Shown here piece after piece: positions 27,459 through 36,025 of a stretch of DNA of 64,000 bases; within the stretch, counting starts at the first letter, position 1; every line of letters begins with the position of its first letter. The DNA lies in NCBI RefSeq assembly GCF_003667345.1, contig NZ_RCWF01000002.1, forward strand, positions 124,001 through 188,000, written 5' to 3'. The position numbers and the translations under genes were made by a program. The notes beneath the pieces were generated by a model that was given only the letters and a program-made list of their open reading frames with translations, did not search any database and was not told where the DNA came from. This stretch comes from Poseidonibacter antarcticus (GTDB taxonomy: Bacteria > Campylobacterota > Campylobacteria > Campylobacterales > Arcobacteraceae).

Positions 27459-27691
27459 TTTGATTTCCTTTTATATTCATAATTATATTTAGGTTTTGGT
27501 TGGGCAACTAAAAGTTCATTTTCAAATCTTGTATTTCATTCATCGCTTTATTCTCCAAACTTTTCACAATCAAAACCATACATCTCTTTATAATAAAAGT
27601 TTATAAATAACTTGCATTAAAAAATAATTATTTTCTACTGATTAGTATAAAAAATGTCTATTTTTTTAGCTTAAAATTATTTATTATGGTA
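27459..27691 (-). other. Possible decayed coding sequence upstream of the antitoxin
   Basis: The minus strand upstream of the antitoxin shows protein-like fragments in shifting frames: MYGFDCEKFGE then a stop near 27550, and FENELLVAQPKPKYNYEYKRK running into the antitoxin start. None is an intact gene and I recognise no family. It may be the ruin of a gene once ahead of the toxin-antitoxin pair, or chance. Confidence 0.25.
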
Positions 27692-27697
27692 TATAAT
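27692..27697 (+). promoter_or_regulatory. Probable -10 element of the alcohol dehydrogenase gene
   Basis: TATAAT at 27692-27697, preceded by TTATGG in T-rich DNA and without an obvious -35. This is the usual look of sigma-70 promoters in Campylobacterota. It lies 32 bases ahead of the ATG at 27729, which follows AAAAGGAG. Confidence 0.5.
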
Positions 27698-27728
27698 TAT
27701 TTATTAATAATTATTAAAAGGAGTGAAG

Positions 27729-28778
27729 ATGAGAGGTTTAGCAATGATGGGTATTGGTAAGATTGGTTGGGTAGACAAAGTTCGTCCTAGTTGTGGTCCA
27801 ATGGATGCAATTTGTCGTCCTATTGCTGTTGCACCTTGTACTTCAGATATTCATACTGTTTGGGCTGGAGCTTTAGGTGATAGACATGAACTTATTTTAG
27901 GGCATGAAGCTGTTGGTGAAGTTGTAGAGATTGGTTCAGAAGTTAAAGATTTCAAAGTTGGAGATAGAGTTTTAGTTCCTGCTATTACTCCTGATTGGAA
28001 TTCTCTTGCAGCTCAAGATGGATACTCTATGCACTCAAATACGGCACTTGGTGGGTGGAAATTTTCAAACTTTAAAGATGGTGTTTTCGCTGATTTTTTT
28101 CATGTAAATGATGCAGATGGGAACCTTGCTTTAGTTCCTGAGGGTATGGACTTAGCTGATGCTTGTATGCTTTCTGATATGGTTCCTACTGGATTTCATG
28201 GGGTTGAATTAGCTGATATTAATTTTGGTGATATTGTTGTAGTTATTGGTATTGGACCTGTTGGACTTATGTCTGTTGCTGGTGCTGCTTTACATGGTGC
28301 TTCTGAAATTTTAGCAGTTGGTTCAAGACCAAATTGTGTAGCCTTAGCAAAAGAGTTTGGTGCTACTGATATTATTGATTATCATAATGGTGATATTGCC
28401 GAACAAGTTATGAGTAAAGTTGGTTTAGTAGATAGAATTATTATAGCAGGTGGGACAGTTGATACTTTTGCACAAGCGATTAAAATGCTTAAACCAGGTG
28501 GTAAAATAGGAAATGTAAACTATCTAGGTGAAGGTGACTTTATAAAAATACCTCGTGTTGAATGGGGATTTGGAATGGCTCACAAACAAATAAATGGTGG
28601 ATTAATGCCAGGTGGACGTTTACGAATGGAAAAATTAGCAAGAATGATTACAACAAAAAGAATCCACCCTGGAAAATTGATTACTCATAGATTTGAAGGC
28701 TTAGATAGTGTTGAAGAAGCACTTCTTCTTATGAAAGAAAAACCAAAAGATTTGATTAAACCTTTAGTTATTTTCTAA
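27729..28778 (+). CDS. NADP-dependent secondary (isopropanol-type) alcohol dehydrogenase
   Basis: 349 residues of the zinc medium-chain dehydrogenase family, very like the secondary alcohol dehydrogenases of Clostridium beijerinckii and Thermoanaerobacter brockii. From the ATG at 27729 (after AAAAGGAG) the numbering fits those enzymes exactly: zinc ligands C37, H59 and D150, and NADP-selecting G198, S199, R200 and Y218. The structural-zinc cysteine loop is absent, as in that group. It should interconvert secondary alcohols such as 2-propanol or 2-butanol with ketones. Monocistronic, with its own promoter and a strong terminator; gene transfer from Firmicutes is plausible. Confidence 0.92.
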   Translation: MRGLAMMGIGKIGWVDKVRPSCGPMDAICRPIAVAPCTSDIHTVWAGALGDRHELILGHEAVGEVVEIGSEVKDFKVGDRVLVPAITPDWNSLAAQDGYSMHSNTALGGWKFSNFKDGVFADFFHVNDADGNLALVPEGMDLADACMLSDMVPTGFHGVELADINFGDIVVVIGIGPVGLMSVAGAALHGASEILAVGSRPNCVALAKEFGATDIIDYHNGDIAEQVMSKVGLVDRIIIAGGTVDTFAQAIKMLKPGGKIGNVNYLGEGDFIKIPRVEWGFGMAHKQINGGLMPGGRLRMEKLARMITTKRIHPGKLITHRFEGLDSVEEALLLMKEKPKDLIKPLVIF

Positions 28779-28783
28779 ATTAT

Positions 28784-28815
28784 ACTTGTAGAAGTTTTTA
28801 CTTCTACAAGTTTTG
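28784..28815 (+). terminator. Terminator of the alcohol dehydrogenase gene
   Basis: A perfect 11-base stem, ACTTGTAGAAG (28784-28794) with CTTCTACAAGT (28801-28811), a six-base loop, then TTT. It begins six bases past the stop codon. Confidence 0.85.
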
Positions 28816-28836
28816 ATTAAAATATATTTATGCAAC

Positions 28837-29287
28837 TTATAAAATACCCTCTTCTTTAAAAGAATAAAAACCATCACTTGTAAATATCACATGATCAAGT
28901 ATTTCAATACCTAAAATCTTCCCTGCTTTTTGTAATCTTTTTGTTACATTTATATCCGCCAAACTAGCTTCTAGTATTCCACTTGAGTGATTGTGGGCGA
29001 TTATTATACTTGCACATCGCATTTGTATTGCATAAGAAAACACTTCTCTTGGATGAACTAGGCTTTGATTTAGTGTTCCTATACTTATTACTTCTATATT
29101 TACAAGATGATTTCCTCCATCTAAGTATAGGGCTAAAAAGTATTCTTGTTGTTTATCTTTATAGGGGATTAACACTTCATACATCACGTGAGCTTGATAT
29201 TCTAGGCTTTTGTTTTTTGCCTAAGTATCTTTTATATAACTTTTCCCTAGGTTTATTTATATCTTCTAAATCTTGAATTGTTTTCAT
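28837..29287 (-). pseudogene. radC: Short RadC-type JAB-domain gene, frameshifted
   Basis: The ATG at 29287 follows AAGGA and opens a frame reading DLEDINKPREKLYKR to ISSSRDV, where it stops. A second frame (116 codons from 29187) continues YEVLIPYKDKQQEYFLALYLDGG and carries the JAMM metal motif as HNHSSG with a downstream aspartate. The joined order ISSSRDV-YEVLIP is what RadC relatives show. Two bases (TA) appear to be missing at the joint near 29184. The HNHSSG in place of the usual HNHPSG also suggests relaxed selection. The C-terminal fragment alone could still be translated from 29187. Confidence 0.65.
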
Positions 29288-29368
29288 CTTAAATCCTTAG
29301 ACTTTACATTATTGAAAAGTCTATCAGATTTTTTTCTTTGTTTTAAGAAATATTACAGATTGTAAGAT

Positions 29369-29566
29369 TTAGTTTTTTTCTTGTGTAGTAAAAATTAGTT
29401 TTGCTTCATCTAGCAGTTTTTGAGCTTCTTCTAGCTCTTTGATTCCTGTTTTATATACTTCTATTGAATCACTTAATGTGATTTGTGGGTTTGATAGTTT
29501 TTCTAAAAGCTGTTTTGCTTCTATTATTTTATCTTCAAAAACTAGTTTCTCGATTTTTGTACTCAT
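29369..29566 (-). CDS. xseB: Exodeoxyribonuclease VII small subunit
   Basis: 65 residues with the standard XseB pattern: FEDKIIEAKQLLEKLSNPQITLSDSIEVYKTGIKELEEAQKLL, an all-helical hairpin that binds the stalk of XseA. The complex degrades single-stranded DNA from both ends. Its ATG shares a base with the metX stop (TAATG), so it is translationally coupled to metX. This order recurs in Campylobacterota as far as I recall. The large subunit is not in this window. Confidence 0.92.
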   Translation of the reverse strand: MSTKIEKLVFEDKIIEAKQLLEKLSNPQITLSDSIEVYKTGIKELEEAQKLLDEAKLIFTTQEKN

Positions 29567-30672
29567 TATTTTCCTTTTAATATTTTTTTTACATGATCTT
29601 CAAATTTTTCTACTTCAACTAAGAATGAATCATGACCTGATTTACTATCAATAAGCTTATATGTAACTTCGTCTTTTCGTCCTAATTTAATCATAATATC
29701 TCTTATCTCTTCCATTTCTTCAGGAAAAAATAACATATCATCTTTAAATGCTATTAAATGTAAATTACATTTTAATTTAGCAAAAGCATCTTCTAAATTA
29801 TCCTCATTTCTTCCTGCATCGAAAATATTCATAGTTTTACAAATATAAAGATAAGATAATGGGTCAAATATTTTTGGAAAACTATATGCATTATATTCTA
29901 AATATCTCTCAACTTCAAATCTTCCAAATAATTCGTATAAACCATCGGTTCTACTGTATTCTCTTGAAAACTTATTATTAAATAATGTAGGAGATAAATA
30001 TGCAATTAATCCAGCCATTCTACCAATTGCAAGACCTGGCAAACCTTTTGCTTGTAAATCTTCTTTAGAATAGAGTCCATTTTTAAAACTTGGATCATGT
30101 CTTATTGCTTCAATTGCGATTTTATTAATAGCAATTGCCCATGGTCTTGTATATGCAGTTGTTGCCATTGCTATTACTGTATTAGTGAATTCTGGAAATT
30201 CTATTGCATAACAAAGTGCTTGCATTCCACCCATAGAACCGCCAATAACAGCAACTGCTTTTTTAATACCTAGTTTTTCATAAAGTTTCGTTTGCGCTTT
30301 TACAACATCAGAGATTGTTAAAATTGGAAACTTTAACCTATACTCTTTTTTAGTCGTTGGGTCAATGCTTAAAGGATTTGTAGAACCAAAAGTACTTCCT
30401 AAATTATTTGAACAAATTACAAAATACTTTGTAGTATCTACAACTTTTCCATCACCTATAAATTTGTCCCACCAACCAGGCTTGGCTTCATCAGCATATC
30501 TTCCTGCTGCATGATGTGAACCTGCAAGAGCATGACAAATAACAATTACATTAGATTTGTCTTCATTTAATTCACCATATGTTTCATATGCAAGTTCATA
30601 TGATTCTAATATCCGTCCACTTTCTAAGTGTAATGGCTCATCAAATTTTTGTATTTTCGTTTCTATTTTCAA
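29566..30672 (-). CDS. metX: Homoserine O-acetyltransferase
   Basis: 368 residues of the alpha/beta-hydrolase type MetX, which acetylates homoserine for methionine synthesis. Visible are ALAGSHHAAG near residue 50, the nucleophile elbow GGSMGGMQAL near residue 145, and a late DDMLFFP aspartate and SGHDSFL histidine completing the triad. Length is typical. It may be a homoserine O-succinyltransferase by substrate; MetX of this type is usually acetyl-specific. Coupled to xseB. Confidence 0.95.
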   Translation of the reverse strand: MKIETKIQKFDEPLHLESGRILESYELAYETYGELNEDKSNVIVICHALAGSHHAAGRYADEAKPGWWDKFIGDGKVVDTTKYFVICSNNLGSTFGSTNPLSIDPTTKKEYRLKFPILTISDVVKAQTKLYEKLGIKKAVAVIGGSMGGMQALCYAIEFPEFTNTVIAMATTAYTRPWAIAINKIAIEAIRHDPSFKNGLYSKEDLQAKGLPGLAIGRMAGLIAYLSPTLFNNKFSREYSRTDGLYELFGRFEVERYLEYNAYSFPKIFDPLSYLYICKTMNIFDAGRNEDNLEDAFAKLKCNLHLIAFKDDMLFFPEEMEEIRDIMIKLGRKDEVTYKLIDSKSGHDSFLVEVEKFEDHVKKILKGK

Positions 30673-30775
30673 ATTTTTCCAATCATAAAGTAAAGTACTT
30701 GACTTTTTTCATTATGGAATATTATCAAAAATCACAATAAGACTAGCTTTTATTTATACTTTATAATCATTGTTA

Positions 30776-31225
30776 TTATGCTTTTTTTATTTCTTCTAAT
30801 GATATTTTTATAATTTCTTGCCATTTTGTATCAGGCAGCCACTCTTGAAATAGTGAAATATTAATATCATCAAAAGCTGTTTGAAGTACATATTTATGAT
30901 AAATATACATAAAAGCACTTACTCTATAATTTAAAGCACAGTGAACCCAAACTTTATTTGCACCCAATGCTTGTAAGGTATTTAAAAATAGTTTTACATC
31001 TGATGGTTTTGGATTATCAAAATCTACTGGAATATGAAAATATGCCATTTCTAGGTCTGTTACTATTTTGTCTTCGTTTTCAATTGCATTTGATGCATCA
31101 TGTAAAGCTAGGTTTATTACTACTTCAAAATCATTTTGAGCAATTTCTTTAAATTGTTCAACACTTGGTTGACCTGATGTTGATATTAATTCATTTATTT
31201 TTATATAATTTAAGATTTCTTCCAT
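30776..31225 (-). CDS. Tyrosine-phosphatase-like protein
   Basis: 149 residues resembling the beta-lactamase-hydrolase-like/DSP-type phosphatase family (ISTSGQPSVEQFKEIAQNDFEVVINLAL at the start is typical). The presumed active loop is VHCALNYRVS. Here the catalytic cysteine is followed by four residues before the arginine, instead of the usual five. The same spacing occurs, in my memory, in relatives of this group, so it is not necessarily dead. Substrate unknown. It lies 13 bases behind the deaminase gene on the same strand. Confidence 0.75.
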   Translation of the reverse strand: MEEILNYIKINELISTSGQPSVEQFKEIAQNDFEVVINLALHDASNAIENEDKIVTDLEMAYFHIPVDFDNPKPSDVKLFLNTLQALGANKVWVHCALNYRVSAFMYIYHKYVLQTAFDDINISLFQEWLPDTKWQEIIKISLEEIKKA

Positions 31226-31238
31226 TTCTTTGTCCTTT

Positions 31239-32237
31239 TTATTTTACTATTTCTTCTACTCTTTTGATATATTCTTTTTTCAAATCTTCACTTATAAATG
31301 ATGAATTAAAAGAGTTTTTTACTAGTTGAATAATATCATCTTTACTTAAATCTAGATTTTCATATAAATTTATAAAGTTTTGATTTAAATATCCTTTGAA
31401 ATATGCAGGGTCATCTGAGTTTATTGTCACATTTAATCCATAATCTAAAAGCTCTTTTATATTATGTTGTGCATAGTTTTCAAATACTTTTAACTCTATA
31501 TTTGAGTTTGGACAAACTGTTAAGGGGATTTGCTCTTTTTTTAGTCTTTTCATTAAAGAATCTGATTTGATTGATTGAACTCCATGGTCGATTCTTTGAA
31601 TATCTAATAAATCTAAAGCTTCAAAAATATATGAAACATCCCCTTCTTCTCCTGCGTGTGCTACAAGTCTAAAGCCTTGTTCTTTTGCTTTTTTGAATAC
31701 TTGCTCAAACTTTGAAGGTGGGTTTCCTATTTCAGAAGAATCAAGTCCAACACCTAAAATATACTTTTTATAAGCTAATGCCTCTTCTAAAGTTTTTAAA
31801 GCATCATCTTGTGATAAATGTCTTAAAAAACACATTATAATAGCCGTTGTGATTCCAAACTTTTCTTTTGCATCCTTTAGTGCTTCAACTATTCCTGAGA
31901 TTATAGTTTCAAATGCAATTCCTCTTTGAGTGTGAGTTTGTGGGTCAAAGAATATTTCTGTATGTATGATATTATTTTCTACACATTTTAAAATATACGC
32001 CCATGTTAAATCGTAAAAATCCTGTTTTGTAATAAGTACATTTGCACCTGCATAATAAATATCTAAAAAGCTTTGTAAATTTGTAAAGTTATATGCATTT
32101 TTTACATCTTCAATATTTTTATAAGGTATTTTAATATTGTTTCTTTTGGCAAGTTCAAACATAAGTTCAGGTTCTAGTGAGCCTTCAATATGAAGATGAA
32201 GTTCTGCTTTTGGTAATTTTTCTATAAGTTTTATCAT
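31239..32237 (-). CDS. add: Adenosine/adenine deaminase family protein
   Basis: 332 residues of the adenosine-deaminase fold. The metal site shows ELHLHIEGS near residue 12, the catalytic HAGEEGD near residue 200, and SDDPAYF near residue 280. The sequence LEPELMFELAKRNNI and LQSFLDIYYAGANVLITKQDFYDL is more like the adenine deaminase branch than classical Add. The true substrate may be free adenine rather than adenosine. It would act in purine salvage. Likely co-transcribed with the phosphatase-like gene. Confidence 0.9.
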   Translation of the reverse strand: MIKLIEKLPKAELHLHIEGSLEPELMFELAKRNNIKIPYKNIEDVKNAYNFTNLQSFLDIYYAGANVLITKQDFYDLTWAYILKCVENNIIHTEIFFDPQTHTQRGIAFETIISGIVEALKDAKEKFGITTAIIMCFLRHLSQDDALKTLEEALAYKKYILGVGLDSSEIGNPPSKFEQVFKKAKEQGFRLVAHAGEEGDVSYIFEALDLLDIQRIDHGVQSIKSDSLMKRLKKEQIPLTVCPNSNIELKVFENYAQHNIKELLDYGLNVTINSDDPAYFKGYLNQNFINLYENLDLSKDDIIQLVKNSFNSSFISEDLKKEYIKRVEEIVK

Positions 32238-32364
32238 TTAATTCTTTCAATTTTATTAATATTTTCTGAAGATTATACACTATTAGAATAGTTGATTAAG
32301 TTAATTTCTATATAATTTCTTTACAAAAAAGTATTTAAATTATAGAAAAAAAGAGAATAGTAAA

Positions 32365-33399
32365 ATGAGTATGATAAAAGCAAAATCACAAGATGCTATA
32401 AAAGCATTAGAAGTAGTTTCCTCTTTACAAAAAAGATTTGTAGAAAAGTTAGATAATCTTAGTAAAAATTTAGGCGAAAGTAAAAAGTTTGAAGAAGTTA
32501 CATGGTTAAGAGATGCAGGAATTCATGGTGGTGGAAATAGATATGAAGCAAGAGATAAAAAACTTTTCAATACTGCAAGTGTAAATGTTTCTCAAGTTCA
32601 TTATGATGAAGATGAAAGTAAAAAACTACAAAGTGCTAGTGCTCTTTCTACTATTATTCATCCAAAAAATCCAAATGTTCCTTCTATTCATATTCATATT
32701 TCTTTGACTTGTTTAAGAAATGCTGGTTCATATTGGCGAATTATGGCTGATTTAAATCCAAGTATTACAAATGAAGAAGATAAAAAGATATTTGATGAGA
32801 GTATAAAAGATTTAGCAAAAGATACCTATGAAGAAGGAATCAAACAAGGTGAAAAATACTTTTTTATTCCTGCTTTAAATAGACATAGAGGTATTTCTCA
32901 TTTTTATTTAGAAAATTTTAAAACAGATGATAAGCAAAAAGATTTTGATTTTGCATTAGATTTTGGAAAAGGGATTATTGATACATATATAAATATTATT
33001 GAAAATGCTTTTAAAAGAAGAGAAACTTTTACAAATGAAGATATTGCAAAACAACTAGATTATCATACTTTATACTTATTCCAAGTTTTAACACTAGATA
33101 GAGGTACAACTTCAGGGCTTTTAGTTCATAATCAAAATGATGTAGGGATTATGGGTTCTCTTCCTAGTTTTATAAATAAAGATTTATTAAAATCTTGGCA
33201 AAACAATGTACAAGAAGAACAAAAAGAGCTAGTTTTAAATTTAGCAAATGTTATAGATGATAATGGGAAAGTTGATACAAAAATAAAAGAAAAACTAGCA
33301 AATACTGTTCGTGAATTTTATAAAAAATATCCAAAAGCATTGGCAAATCAAGCAAGTGGAAATGTAATTCCAACAACTGTATCAAATCATAAGGAATAG
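32365..33399 (+). CDS. hemF: Oxygen-dependent coproporphyrinogen III oxidase
   Basis: 344 residues. It carries the HemF signatures: GGGNRYEARDKKLFNTASVNVSQVHY with HemF-like spacing, SIHIHISLTCLRN and NRHRGISHFYLENF. It converts coproporphyrinogen III to protoporphyrinogen IX in heme synthesis using molecular oxygen, so this organism makes heme while respiring oxygen. A TATAAT lies at 32311-32316, about 50 bases ahead of the ATG. The next gene follows within 3 bases. Confidence 0.95.
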   Translation: MSMIKAKSQDAIKALEVVSSLQKRFVEKLDNLSKNLGESKKFEEVTWLRDAGIHGGGNRYEARDKKLFNTASVNVSQVHYDEDESKKLQSASALSTIIHPKNPNVPSIHIHISLTCLRNAGSYWRIMADLNPSITNEEDKKIFDESIKDLAKDTYEEGIKQGEKYFFIPALNRHRGISHFYLENFKTDDKQKDFDFALDFGKGIIDTYINIIENAFKRRETFTNEDIAKQLDYHTLYLFQVLTLDRGTTSGLLVHNQNDVGIMGSLPSFINKDLLKSWQNNVQEEQKELVLNLANVIDDNGKVDTKIKEKLANTVREFYKKYPKALANQASGNVIPTTVSNHKE

Positions 33400-33402
33400 A
33401 AA

Positions 33403-33882
33403 ATGGTAATCTTTGGAAGAGTAAATGATGTAAAAAAACAAATATCTAATAAGTATTTTCAAATTGCTTTTGATTATTTAGAAAATAATAGCAATGATTT
33501 TACAAATATAAAAGAAAATGAATGTGTAAAAGAAGAGTTAAGCGATGGTATGTTCATATTAAAACAAATTTATAAAACAAAAAATAGAAGTGATTGTTTT
33601 TTTGAATCTCATAAAAAATATATTGATATTCAGTTTATGGCAAAAGGTGAAGAATATATGGATGTTACAGATATTTCATCTTTGAAACAGTTAAATGAAT
33701 ATGATGAAAAAACAGATTTTATTAAATATGAGGGAAAAGAAGAAGATATATCAAAACTGCTTATTAAACAAAATGAATTAGCAATATTTTATCCAAGTGA
33801 TGCTCATCAACCTTGTATAAAAACAAAAAAAGAAGAGATAATATATAAAGTAGTTATAAAAATTCCAATGGAATTAGTATAG
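33403..33882 (+). CDS. YhcH/YjgK/YiaL family protein
   Basis: 159 residues of the cupin-like YhcH family (formerly DUF386). Typical elements are the ELSDGMFILKQIYKTKNRSDCFFESHKKYIDIQFMAKGEEYMDV stretch and AIFYPSDAHQPCIKT near the end, with histidines likely to bind a metal. Members are linked to sialic acid or other sugar metabolism, but the reaction is uncertain. It starts 3 bases after hemF and is surely co-transcribed. Confidence 0.9.
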   Translation: MVIFGRVNDVKKQISNKYFQIAFDYLENNSNDFTNIKENECVKEELSDGMFILKQIYKTKNRSDCFFESHKKYIDIQFMAKGEEYMDVTDISSLKQLNEYDEKTDFIKYEGKEEDISKLLIKQNELAIFYPSDAHQPCIKTKKEEIIYKVVIKIPMELV

Positions 33883-33911
33883 TAAAAACTAGTATAAAAG
33901 AAAAAAGTAAA

Positions 33912-34526
33912 CTAAATTTTCCAATGACTTAGTTTGCTTTGGTCTAAATCTTTTTTAATGTGTTGGCATAAAAGTGGGAAAAACTCTAAAAAGTCTTTTT
34001 CTATTTCATCCATATTCTTGCATACAGTTTGAAAATATTCAGATGCTGTTTCTCTTTTTCGTAAACGTTGGGATAATCTTAAATCCATTCTTTTAAATGA
34101 TTTATTTAATTGCTCTAAAGTATGATAATCATTCAACAAATCTCTATTTATCAAATTTGTAACTATTTCATTTGCTCTGCTTGGTAAAAAGTCTAATCTT
34201 TGATTTGCTTTTTCATAAAAATTATTTGTAAATTCTTCTATTGATATGTTTGAGTATAAATTCCAATTCTTTGTTAGTAAATAATCATAAGTTAAATCAA
34301 TAATTACAGGTTTTAATAAACCTTTTTCTCTTAATCTTTTTTTGCTTGTTTTTACAATTTGATGAGTATCAGTGAAAGAATCAATTTTTATATGTGTTTT
34401 CATACCATTTTGTACATGATAACTTGCATTCTCCCAAGTTTTTGCTTTTAAAGGGTCTGCAAGAATATTTCCAATCTTAAAATCTATATGTTCTTCTGAT
34501 AAGAATGCATGTGCTAGCCAATTCAT
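33912..34526 (-). CDS. Acyl carrier protein phosphodiesterase
   Basis: 204 residues matching AcpH (DUF479), an HD-superfamily-like enzyme that removes 4'-phosphopantetheine from acyl carrier protein. The start MNWLAHAFLS, GNILADPLK, MKTHIKIDSFTDTHQIV and DLTYDYLLTKNW are all characteristic, with the histidine and aspartate metal ligands kept. It is convergent with the hemF-yhcH pair and divergent from the SocA-like gene. Confidence 0.88.
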   Translation of the reverse strand: MNWLAHAFLSEEHIDFKIGNILADPLKAKTWENASYHVQNGMKTHIKIDSFTDTHQIVKTSKKRLREKGLLKPVIIDLTYDYLLTKNWNLYSNISIEEFTNNFYEKANQRLDFLPSRANEIVTNLINRDLLNDYHTLEQLNKSFKRMDLRLSQRLRKRETASEYFQTVCKNMDEIEKDFLEFFPLLCQHIKKDLDQSKLSHWKI

Positions 34527-34633
34527 TAAATTCCTTTTAAAAATGTACTTTATATTAATAAACTTAAATCACAATAAAACAAATATTTATACATAATAGT
34601 ATATACTTCGCTTATAAACAAAAAGGAACTCAT

Positions 34634-35128
34634 TTGAACGTAGATATGACAAAAGTAGCTAATGTAATTTTATATATGTTGCATAAAAAAGTTGATCATT
34701 TAAATGATAAGAAATTATCAATTATGCTTTTTTTAATGGAATATAACCATCTTAAATTTTGTAATAAGAAAATATTTAATGAAGAGTTTATAAAAAACTC
34801 AAGAAACCCAGAACCTGTATTATTAGATGAATTGTTTGATGTTATTGGAAACAATGAAGATTTAGATGAAGAAGATGAAAGACTTTATTTTATTCAAGAA
34901 TTATTAGATTATATTGATATTGAAGTTGTTGAAAGAAAGAAATTTGTTGAATTACGATTTATCAAAATGGAAGAAGAATTTGATGAATCAATTTTTGATG
35001 AAGATGAAATGAAAACAATTCATAAAGTAGTATCAGAATATAAAGAATCAAGTCCAAGAACAATTGCAAACGCTTGTTTCCAAATTGATGACTTTAGAAA
35101 AGTAAAAAATGGTGAAGTTATTATTTAA
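34634..35128 (+). CDS. SocA/Panacea-like (DUF4065-type) protein
   Basis: 164 residues starting at TTG after AAAGGAA. The N-terminus (TKVANVILYMLHKKVDHLNDKKLSIMLFLMEYNHLKF) resembles the DUF4065/SocA domain, found in antitoxins and phage-associated proteins. The middle is very acidic (NNEDLDEEDERLYF). No toxin partner is next to it, so the antitoxin role is only a possibility. The assignment is by eye. Confidence 0.55.
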   Translation: MNVDMTKVANVILYMLHKKVDHLNDKKLSIMLFLMEYNHLKFCNKKIFNEEFIKNSRNPEPVLLDELFDVIGNNEDLDEEDERLYFIQELLDYIDIEVVERKKFVELRFIKMEEEFDESIFDEDEMKTIHKVVSEYKESSPRTIANACFQIDDFRKVKNGEVII

Positions 35129-35225
35129 TTAGAAAAAATTTTGTAAATTTGGATTCATCAATACTTAATTTAGTGTAATTTGAGTTAATTTAGATATTAT
35201 AAAAATTCTAAAAATAAGGATAATT

Positions 35226-35645
35226 ATGGCAATTAAAGAAAAACAAAACGTAATTTTAAATTATGAATTAAAAATAAATGATGAAATAGTAGATACAAAT
35301 ATAAATAAAGAACCAATCCAATTCGTTTATGGTTCAGGACAAATAATCCAAGGCCTAGAAGATGGAATAAAACAGATGAATCAAGGTGAAACAAAAGTAA
35401 TCAAAATACCATCATCAAAAGCTTATGGTGCTTATGATGAAGAACTTAGCGAAGTTGTTGACATAAAAGAATTTGAAGGAATTGATTTACAAATTGGAAT
35501 GATTTTAGAAGCCCAAAATGACAAAAATGAAGTTATAAAAGCAACAGTTACAGAAGTGACGAATGATAAAGTAACAGTTGATTATAATCATCCTTTAGCA
35601 GGATGTGACTTAGAATTTAAAGTTATAATTCATTCTATTATCTAA
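35226..35645 (+). CDS. FKBP-type peptidyl-prolyl isomerase (SlyD/FkpB-like)
   Basis: 139 residues. The FKBP core is split by an insert-in-flap domain: VILNYELKINDEIVDTN and FVYGSGQIIQGLEDGIKQM, then the insert with SSKAYGAYDEELSEVVDIKEF, then the return DYNHPLAGCDLEFKVII. It catalyses proline isomerisation and acts as a chaperone. The histidine-rich metal-binding tail of E. coli SlyD is absent. Single gene with a convergent terminator overlapping its stop. Confidence 0.92.
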   Translation: MAIKEKQNVILNYELKINDEIVDTNINKEPIQFVYGSGQIIQGLEDGIKQMNQGETKVIKIPSSKAYGAYDEELSEVVDIKEFEGIDLQIGMILEAQNDKNEVIKATVTEVTNDKVTVDYNHPLAGCDLEFKVIIHSII

Positions 35646-35670
35646 GTAAATTTTATAATTTACTTAGTTT
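35642..35670. terminator. Bidirectional terminator after the FKBP gene
   Basis: A perfect 11-base stem, CTAAGTAAATT (35642-35652) with AATTTACTTAG (35657-35667), a 4-base loop, and TTT after it. It overlaps the FKBP stop codon and sits between convergent genes. Confidence 0.65.
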
Positions 35671-36025
35671 AATCTTTTAGTAAAGTGACACTTTTTCTAA
35701 GAATAAATAACACAACTTTTCTAAGAAATTTGATAAAGGGATAAACTATTTTTCTAAAAAAAGTGTTATTTGCAAAATAAATCTTTCTTTTTGAAAGAGT
35801 ATTTAAAAAAATAATAGCCTGTGCTCCTTGATAAATTTTTTTATCATCAACTTTTACAATAAATCCTTGATCAATATCAAATCCCATTGATTTTAGTTTT
35901 TCTAGCTCTTTTATATTTTCTCTAGCATTTGATAAAATAAGTGTATGATTTTCTTTTATATCTAAATATTTAGAATAAAAACTACAAAATGGACACTCTT
36001 TATCATAATAGACTTCTATTTTCAT
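35669..36025 (-). CDS. DCC-family thiol-disulfide protein (DUF393)
   Basis: 118 residues with YYDKECPFCSFYSKYL at the N-terminus, the DxxCxxC motif of the DUF393 family, and a middle segment ending in AIIFLNTLSK. These are predicted thiol-disulfide oxidoreductases, function unproven. The C-terminal third is basic and hydrophobic (KIVYPFIKFLRKVVLFILRKSVTLL) and could lie on the membrane. The start overlaps the CGNR gene stop by four bases, so it is co-expressed with that regulator. Confidence 0.82.
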   Translation of the reverse strand: MKIEVYYDKECPFCSFYSKYLDIKENHTLILSNARENIKELEKLKSMGFDIDQGFIVKVDDKKIYQGAQAIIFLNTLSKRKIYFANNTFFRKIVYPFIKFLRKVVLFILRKSVTLLKD

